A stretch of DNA of 5,502 bases from Lachnospiraceae bacterium (GTDB lineage: Bacteria; Bacillota; Clostridia; Lachnospirales; Lachnospiraceae), in contig JAFSRL010000142.1 of NCBI GenBank assembly GCA_017446125.1, forward strand, positions 1-5,502, written 5' to 3'. Shown here piece after piece: positions 1 to 3,623 of the stretch. The number at the start of each line of letters is the position of its first letter. The first letter of the stretch is position 1. Below the pieces are notes generated by a model. It was not told the DNA's origin. It did not search any database and was given only the letters and a program-made list of their open reading frames with translations. Both the position numbers and the translations under genes were made by a program.

Positions 1-16
1 CCCCTCAAGGGGAAGG
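1..16. repeat. Partial palindromic intergenic repeat, family B (right end)
   Basis: These 16 bases (CCCC, TCAA, then GGGGAAGG) are identical to positions 1031-1046, inside the complete copy between the two ATPase genes. The left part of this copy lies before the window. The CCCC/GGGG arms pair around a TCAA loop. It is probably a dispersed, non-coding palindromic repeat lying just upstream of the ecfA1 promoter region. Confidence 0.75.
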
Positions 17-84
17 TTTTTGACTTTATAATCCCTGTGACATTATCACAAGTCAACAACTTTTTGACTATACAATACCTATGA
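17..84 (+). repeat. Imperfect tandem block with TTGAC motifs upstream of ecfA1
   Basis: Positions 17-40 and 61-84 are an imperfect direct repeat, 44 bases apart. By hand alignment 20 of 24 bases match, and both copies start with TTTTTGACT. Between and across them are inverted motifs: TTGACTT (20-26) with AAGTCAA (50-56), TGTGA (36-40) with TCACA (46-50), and AGTCAA (51-56) with TTGACT (64-69). This could be duplicated promoter DNA or a binding region for a regulator with TTGAC half-sites. No particular regulator is recognised. Confidence 0.45.
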
Positions 85-108
85 AGTATAGCATAGATGT
101 GCTATAAT
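64..108 (+). promoter_or_regulatory. Candidate promoter(s) for the ecfA1-ecfA2-ecfT-truA operon
   Basis: Two overlapping sigma-A-type arrangements are visible. One pairs TTGACT (64-69) with TATAGC (87-92) at 17-bp spacing. The other is an extended -10, TGC followed by a perfect TATAAT (103-108), with no good -35 at normal distance. The second would start transcription near 115, only a few bases before the ATG at 118, giving an almost leaderless mRNA. The first would give a leader of about 18 nt. Which is used cannot be decided from sequence alone. Confidence 0.5.
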
Positions 109-117
109 TGTCAGGTT

Positions 118-957
118 ATGTTACGGACGAAAAACCTGACATTTGAATACATCCGGCGCGACGAGGAAGGTAACGTCGAGGGCATCACGACGGCGGTTGA
201 CGACGTCAACGTGAGCGTGAACCGCGGCGAGTTCATCGCGATTTTGGGGCACAACGGCAGCGGGAAATCCACGCTGGCGAAGCATTTCAATGCCCTGCTT
301 TATCCCACGGAGGGCACCGTCACGGTCGATGACATGGACACGAAGGATGCCGCGCATTTGTGGGACATCCGCCGCGAGGCCGGCATGATTTTCCAGAATC
401 CGGACAACCAGATCATCGGCCAGATTGTGGAAGAGGACGTGGGCTTCGGTCCGGAAAACATGGGCATCCCCACGGAAGAAATCTGGGCGCGCGTCGACGA
501 ATCCCTGCAAACCGTGAACATGACGGAGTACCGCAAATCCTCGCCCAACCGGCTTTCCGGCGGGCAGAAGCAGCGCGTCTCCATCGCGGGCGTTCTGGCA
601 ATGCACCCCAAGTGCATCATCATGGACGAGCCCACGGCGATGTTAGACCCCAGAGGACGTGCGGAGGTCATCCGCGCGGCGAGAGCTCTAAACGAGGTCG
701 AGGGCATCACGATCATCCTCATCACGCACTACATGGAAGAGGTCATTCATGCGGACAGAGTCTTCGTCATGGACAAGGGAAAAATCGTGATGCAGGGCAA
801 GCCGAAGGAGATTTTCTCGCGCGTGGAGGAGCTGCAGGACCTCAGGCTTGCGGTGCCGCAGGTGACGCTTTTAGCGCATGAATTGCGCAAGCGCGGTGTG
901 GCGCTGCCGGAGGGGATATTGACGCGGGAGGAATTGGTGGAGTGTTTGAGGAGGTGA
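118..957 (+). CDS. ecfA1: Energy-coupling factor transporter ATPase EcfA1
   Basis: This is one of the two ATP-binding subunits of the ECF module. It sits on the cytoplasmic face, hydrolyses ATP and drives vitamin uptake through EcfT and an S-component. Numbering from the ATG at 118 gives 279 residues, a normal family length. Visible motifs are Walker A GHNGSGKST (44-52), Q-loop FQNPDNQ (92-98), ABC signature LSGGQKQR (146-153), Walker B ending in MDEPT (169-173), D-loop LDP (176-178) and switch His204. The FQNPDNQ Q-loop is typical of EcfA1, whereas EcfA2 carries FQ-x-PEHQLFE. An in-frame ATG at 97 would add MCYNCQV, but it lies among the promoter motifs and has no ribosome binding site, so 118 is preferred. 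The site before 118 is also poor (CAGG, 2 nt away). The last codons and the TGA stop overlap a palindromic repeat beginning at 953. Older annotations would call this cbiO; the following ecfA2, ecfT and truA support the ECF role. Confidence 0.96.
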   Translation: MLRTKNLTFEYIRRDEEGNVEGITTAVDDVNVSVNRGEFIAILGHNGSGKSTLAKHFNALLYPTEGTVTVDDMDTKDAAHLWDIRREAGMIFQNPDNQIIGQIVEEDVGFGPENMGIPTEEIWARVDESLQTVNMTEYRKSSPNRLSGGQKQRVSIAGVLAMHPKCIIMDEPTAMLDPRGRAEVIRAARALNEVEGITIILITHYMEEVIHADRVFVMDKGKIVMQGKPKEIFSRVEELQDLRLAVPQVTLLAHELRKRGVALPEGILTREELVECLRR

Positions 958-984
958 CAGATAGGGACAGTCCCCACTGTCACC
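953..984. repeat. REP-like palindrome, family A, copy 1
   Basis: The outer arms GGTGACAG (953-960) and CTGTCACC (977-984) are perfect inverted repeats. Inside, GGGA (964-967) can pair with TCCC (971-974) around CAG. Copy 2 at 1094-1126 has the same arms and nearly the same core. The left arm includes the last codon and TGA stop of ecfA1, so the repeat abuts the gene with no spacer. The right arm GTCACC (979-984) can also pair with GGTGAC (991-996), 6 bases further on. Confidence 0.85.
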
Positions 985-990
985 AAAAGA

Positions 991-996
991 GGTGAC
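991..996. repeat. Extra GGTGAC half-element, possible end of an interrupted family A unit
   Basis: GGTGAC here is identical to the first six bases of copy 2 (1094-1099). It is separated from copy 1 by the six bases AAAAGA. The family B repeat lies between the two GGTGAC copies. This would fit an insertion of family B at the left edge of copy 2 with a 6-bp duplication. Six bases is short, and the match could instead be chance or part of the family B consensus. Confidence 0.4.
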
Positions 997-1002
997 GAAA
1001 AA

Positions 1003-1058
1003 CACCTCATCCGCCCCTTCGGGGCACCTTCCCCTCAAGGGGAAGGTAAAGGTTGAGG
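1003..1058. repeat. Palindromic intergenic repeat, family B, full copy
   Basis: This is a multi-hairpin element. An outer stem CCTCA (1005-1009) with TGAGG (1054-1058) encloses two perfect hairpins. The first is GCCCC (1013-1017) with GGGGC (1021-1025) around TTC. The second is ACCTTCCCC (1026-1034) with GGGGAAGGT (1039-1047) around TCAA. Positions 1-16 are a second, partial copy of its right hairpin. No T-run follows the stems, so it does not look like an intrinsic terminator. From memory, this style of repeat is scattered between genes in many Clostridia. Confidence 0.8.
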
Positions 1059-1070
1059 AAATACCACCCC

Positions 1071-1092
1071 AAGGGGAAGGTAAAGGTTGAGG
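1071..1092. repeat. Partial direct duplication of the family B right end
   Basis: These 22 bases, starting AAGGGGAAGG and ending GGTTGAGG, exactly repeat 1037-1058 with a period of 34 bases. The preceding CCACCCC replaces the CTTCCCCT of the full copy, so the 9-bp hairpin arm is degraded here. It looks like a local tandem duplication or the remnant of a second inserted copy. Confidence 0.75.
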
Positions 1093-1093
1093 C

Positions 1094-1126
1094 GGTGACA
1101 GATGTGGGACAGTCCCTACTGTCACC
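1094..1126. repeat. REP-like palindrome, family A, copy 2
   Basis: The arms GGTGACAG (1094-1101) and CTGTCACC (1119-1126) match those of copy 1 exactly. The core GGGACAGTCCC (1106-1116) is shared. The spacer is one base longer than in copy 1. The right arm ends only four bases before the ecfA2 Shine-Dalgarno site. An in-frame ATG at 1102 lies inside this repeat, and any annotation starting there would translate repeat DNA. Confidence 0.85.
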
Positions 1127-1130
1127 TGAC

Positions 1131-1135
1131 AGGAA
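1131..1135 (+). promoter_or_regulatory. Ribosome binding site of ecfA2
   Basis: AGGAA ends five bases before the ATG at 1141 and decides this start over the ATG at 1102. It is flanked by GACAG (1128-1132), which is complementary to CTGTC (1119-1123) in the right arm of the preceding palindrome. The site could therefore be partly paired in one RNA fold and free in another. Confidence 0.7.
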
Positions 1136-1140
1136 TTGAT

Positions 1141-1989
1141 ATGAGCATCATACTTGACCATGTAAATTACATCTACGACAAAGACACCGCCTTCGAGCGG
1201 CACGCGTTGAAGGACGTGAACCTGCAGCTGCAGGACGGGGAGTTCATCGGGCTCATCGGGCACACGGGGAGCGGTAAGTCGACGCTGGTGCAGCTCTTGA
1301 ACGGGCTCTTAAAGCCTTCGGCAGGCGCCGTTTATTTTGACGGGGCGGACATCAGTGACGACGATTTTGATTTGAAAAACCTGCGGGCGAGCGTGGGGCT
1401 TGTGTTCCAGTATCCGGAGCACCAGCTCTTTGAAACGGACGTGTTTCAGGACGTGTGCTTCGGCCCCAAAAATTTGGGACTTAGCAAGAAGGACGCGGAG
1501 CTGCGCGCCTTTCAGGCTTTGAAGCAGGTGGGGCTCAAGGAGGAGTACTTCTACCAGTCGCCCTTTGATTTGTCCGGCGGCGAAAAACGCCGCGTCGCGA
1601 TTGCGGGCGTGCTTGCGATGCAGCCCAAGGTCTTAGTGCTTGACGAACCCACGGCGGGCCTTGACCCAAAAGGACGCGAGGACATTTTGAACATGATCGC
1701 GCAGCTTCACAAGGAGCTGCACAACACGATTGTTTTGGTGTCGCACAGCATGGAGGACGTCGCGGATTACGTGGAGCGCATCATCGTGATGAACAAGGGC
1801 GAGGTGCTTTACGACGCTGCGCCGCAGGAGGTTTTTACACATGTGGAGGAGCTTGAGGCGGTGCATTTGGCGGTGCCGGAGGTGACCTACATCATGCGGG
1901 ACTTGGCACGTGCGGGAATCAAGGTGCGCACGGATGTGACGACCGTGGAGGAAGCGGTGGAGGAGATTTTAGCTTGTTACGGGAGATAA
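1141..1989 (+). CDS. ecfA2: Energy-coupling factor transporter ATPase EcfA2
   Basis: This is the second ATPase of the ECF module; it pairs with EcfA1 as a heterodimer on the inner face of the membrane. From ATG 1141 it has 282 residues. Motifs are Walker A GHTGSGKST (40-48), Q-loop FQYPEHQLF (89-97), signature LSGGEKRR (144-151), Walker B VLVLDEP (164-170), D-loop GLDP (173-176) and switch His202. PEHQLFE after the Q-loop Gln is the usual EcfA2 signature, which separates it from EcfA1 upstream. The ATG at 1102 would add 13 residues encoded by the palindromic repeat and is rejected; AGGAA at 1131-1135 supports 1141. In many relatives ecfA1 and ecfA2 are nearly contiguous, but here 183 bases of repeats separate them. 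The 3' end overlaps ecfT by 16 nt, which suggests translational coupling. Confidence 0.96.
   Translation: MSIILDHVNYIYDKDTAFERHALKDVNLQLQDGEFIGLIGHTGSGKSTLVQLLNGLLKPSAGAVYFDGADISDDDFDLKNLRASVGLVFQYPEHQLFETDVFQDVCFGPKNLGLSKKDAELRAFQALKQVGLKEEYFYQSPFDLSGGEKRRVAIAGVLAMQPKVLVLDEPTAGLDPKGREDILNMIAQLHKELHNTIVLVSHSMEDVADYVERIIVMNKGEVLYDAAPQEVFTHVEELEAVHLAVPEVTYIMRDLARAGIKVRTDVTTVEEAVEEILACYGR
1960..1966 (+). promoter_or_regulatory. Ribosome binding site of ecfT, supporting a TTG start
   Basis: GAGGAGA lies inside the end of ecfA2, with seven bases between it and the TTG at 1974-1976. It is a strong Shine-Dalgarno match at good spacing. It supports the non-ATG start, which yields the family-typical N-terminus MLREITLGQYY. 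Confidence 0.75.
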
Positions 1990-2789
1990 CGCTGGGACAA
2001 TATTATCAAACGGACTCGGTGTTGCACCGCTTGGACCCCAGGGTGAAAATCGTGGGGACGCTTGTGTTTATCGCGTCGCTTTTTATCGCGAACAGCCCGC
2101 TGGGATACGGCGTTGCGGCGGTGTTTCTCGCTGTCATGATCAAGCTTTCCCATGTGCCTTTTCAGTTTATCATCCGCGGCATGAAGGCGATTTTCATGCT
2201 GCTCATCATCACGATGCTGTTCAATCTGCTCCTGACGCCGGGCGAAGAGGTCTTTCACCTGTGGCGGCTTTCCGTCACGAAGGAGGGCATACGGCTTGCA
2301 CTCATGATGGGGATCAGGCTTGTGTTTCTGGTTATCGGCTCCTCCCTCATGACGCTCACCACAACACCCAACAACCTAACGGACGGTCTGGAAAAACTGA
2401 TGGGACCCTTGAAGGTATTGCATGTGCCGGTCCACGAAATCGCGATGATGATGGCGATTGCCCTGCGTTTCATCCCCATCCTTTTGGAGGAAACGGACAA
2501 GATCATGAAGGCGCAAATCGCGCGCGGCGCAAGGTTTGACACCGGCGGCATCATCGACAAGGCACGTGCGATGGTACCGTTGCTGGTGCCGCTGTTCATT
2601 TCGGCGTTCCGCCGGGCGGGCGACCTCGCGATGGCGATGGAGGCACGGTGCTACCACGGCGGCGAAGGACGCACAAAGATGCACCCGCTTGCCTACGAAA
2701 AGCGTGACGCTCTCGCGTATCTTCTGCTTGCGCTGTATCTTGCGGTGATGATTCTTTCCCGCTTCGTGCCCGTCGGAGGGATGCTGTAA
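1974..2789 (+). CDS. ecfT: Energy-coupling factor transporter transmembrane protein EcfT
   Basis: EcfT is the membrane scaffold that links the EcfA1/EcfA2 ATPases to vitamin-specific S-components. The 271 residues begin with LREITLGQYY, followed by VLHRLDPRVK (16-25), a conserved N-terminal region. Hydrophobic segments lie at about 26-41, 45-60, 70-88, 106-128, 154-172, 198-213 and 245-265, though not all need span the membrane. The cytoplasmic coupling helices carry ARG (183-185) and EARCYHGG (223-230). These are the Ala-Arg-x motifs that sit in the ATPase grooves; the second reads ARC rather than ARG. The start is TTG, giving a 16-nt overlap with ecfA2. The stop TAA shares its last A with the truA ATG. 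No S-component is encoded in the window, so the module is presumably shared (group II). Confidence 0.95.
   Translation: MLREITLGQYYQTDSVLHRLDPRVKIVGTLVFIASLFIANSPLGYGVAAVFLAVMIKLSHVPFQFIIRGMKAIFMLLIITMLFNLLLTPGEEVFHLWRLSVTKEGIRLALMMGIRLVFLVIGSSLMTLTTTPNNLTDGLEKLMGPLKVLHVPVHEIAMMMAIALRFIPILLEETDKIMKAQIARGARFDTGGIIDKARAMVPLLVPLFISAFRRAGDLAMAMEARCYHGGEGRTKMHPLAYEKRDALAYLLLALYLAVMILSRFVPVGGML
2775..2780 (+). promoter_or_regulatory. Ribosome binding site of truA
   Basis: GGAGGG, inside the end of ecfT, is followed by eight bases and then the truA ATG at 2789. With the TAATG stop-start overlap, this indicates coupled translation of ecfT and truA. Confidence 0.75.
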
Positions 2790-3589
2790 TGGCGCAAAAG
2801 AGGCGGGTTTTACTGACCATCGCGTACGACGGGACGGACTACTCCGGCTTCGCCCTGCAGAAGACCTCCCCGAAGCCCACCATCGAGGGGCTTGTCAACC
2901 ACGCAATTCACGCGCTCACCGGGGAGGAGGTGTGTGTCATTGGCGCAAGCCGGACAGACGCGGGCGTGCATGCTTTGGGCAACGTCGCGGTCTTTGACAC
3001 GGAATCCCCCATCCCGCCGGAGAAGATGTGCTTTGCGCTCAACCCGCTGCTGCCGCATGATGTTCGCATTATTTCCTCGCGGGCGGTCGATAAAGACTTT
3101 CATCCCAGACACGTACCCTGCCTGAAAACCTACCGGTATCACATTTTGAACGCACCGTTCGACATTCCGACGCGCATGCGCTATGTGCACCGTGTGCCCA
3201 TGAAGCTGGATGTGGACAGGATGCAGGAGGGCGCGCTGTTTCTCGAGGGTGAGCACGATTTCACCTCGTTTTGCTCCGTCGCGACGCAGGCGGAAAATCA
3301 TGTACGAAAAATTGAGAAAATTCTAATGAAAAAGAGTGAATTATCCGATAAAATCTTTGTAGATGAGGAGTCGGACGACATTTCAGAAATCATTCTTGAA
3401 ATCACGGGCAACGGCTTCCTCTACAATATGGTCCGGATTATTGCCGGAACGCTCATCCAGGTGGGAACGGGCGCGCGGAATCCGGAGGACGTCAAGACCA
3501 TGTTAGAGGCGAAGGATCGCAGGGCAGCAGGGCCCACGGCACCGCCGCAGGGGTTGGTGCTAAATTGTTTAAAGTTTACAGAATTTTAA
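2789..3589 (+). CDS. truA: tRNA pseudouridine(38-40) synthase TruA
   Basis: TruA isomerises uridine to pseudouridine at positions 38-40 of the tRNA anticodon arm in the cytoplasm. The 266-residue length is close to the family norm. The N-terminal part has TIAYDGTDYSGF (10-21). The catalytic motif is GASRTDAGVHA (52-62) with nucleophile Asp57. KTYRYHI (113-119) and GNGFLYNMVR (207-216) are further conserved blocks, and RAAGPTAPPQGLVL near the C-terminus is typical. Between about residues 178 and 200 lies an acidic, Lys-rich stretch that, compared from memory with other TruA proteins, seems about a dozen residues longer than usual. Its DNA (about 3298-3365) is clearly richer in A and T than the rest of the gene. 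The gene is the usual distal partner of the ECF operon in Bacillota. No convincing terminator follows. Confidence 0.96.
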   Translation: MAQKRRVLLTIAYDGTDYSGFALQKTSPKPTIEGLVNHAIHALTGEEVCVIGASRTDAGVHALGNVAVFDTESPIPPEKMCFALNPLLPHDVRIISSRAVDKDFHPRHVPCLKTYRYHILNAPFDIPTRMRYVHRVPMKLDVDRMQEGALFLEGEHDFTSFCSVATQAENHVRKIEKILMKKSELSDKIFVDEESDDISEIILEITGNGFLYNMVRIIAGTLIQVGTGARNPEDVKTMLEAKDRRAAGPTAPPQGLVLNCLKFTEF

Positions 3590-3623
3590 CTTTTTTCATC
3601 TTATTTTAGGTGTATAATAGAAA
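3590..3623 (+). promoter_or_regulatory. AT-rich gap with candidate -10 box before the exported-protein gene
   Basis: A perfect TATAAT occurs at 3613-3618 but has no recognisable -35; the bases 16-17 nt upstream are a T-run. If used, transcription would begin near 3625, at the ATG itself. Alternatively the gene is read through from truA and AGGTG (3608-3612) is a distant ribosome binding site, 11 nt from the ATG. AAAGTT (3571-3576) and AACTTT (3588-3593), followed by three more T's, form at best a weak AT-only hairpin. Confidence 0.4.

Noticed and set aside
97..117. Upstream in-frame ATG for ecfA1 (adds MCYNCQV).
   Set aside because: It has no ribosome binding site, overlaps the candidate -10 boxes, and the extension is unlike EcfA1 N-termini.
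17..117. Riboswitch leader controlling the ECF operon.
   Set aside because: The stretch is too short and AT-rich, with no recognisable riboswitch core; the motifs look like promoter or operator DNA.
1013..1047. GC-rich hairpins after ecfA1 as a transcription terminator.
   Set aside because: No T-run follows either stem, and the operon partner genes lie directly downstream.
1037..1092. Two identical 22-base repeats 34 bases apart as a mini CRISPR array.
   Set aside because: The spacer is only 12 bases, only two copies exist, and they are parts of a palindromic intergenic repeat.
1102..1140. Upstream in-frame ATG for ecfA2 (adds 13 residues).
   Set aside because: The codons are palindromic repeat DNA, and AGGAA at 1131-1135 fits the ATG at 1141.
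3571..3596. Intrinsic terminator after truA.
   Set aside because: The only stem is a 6-bp, nearly all A/T pairing with an 11-base loop; too weak to call despite the T-run.
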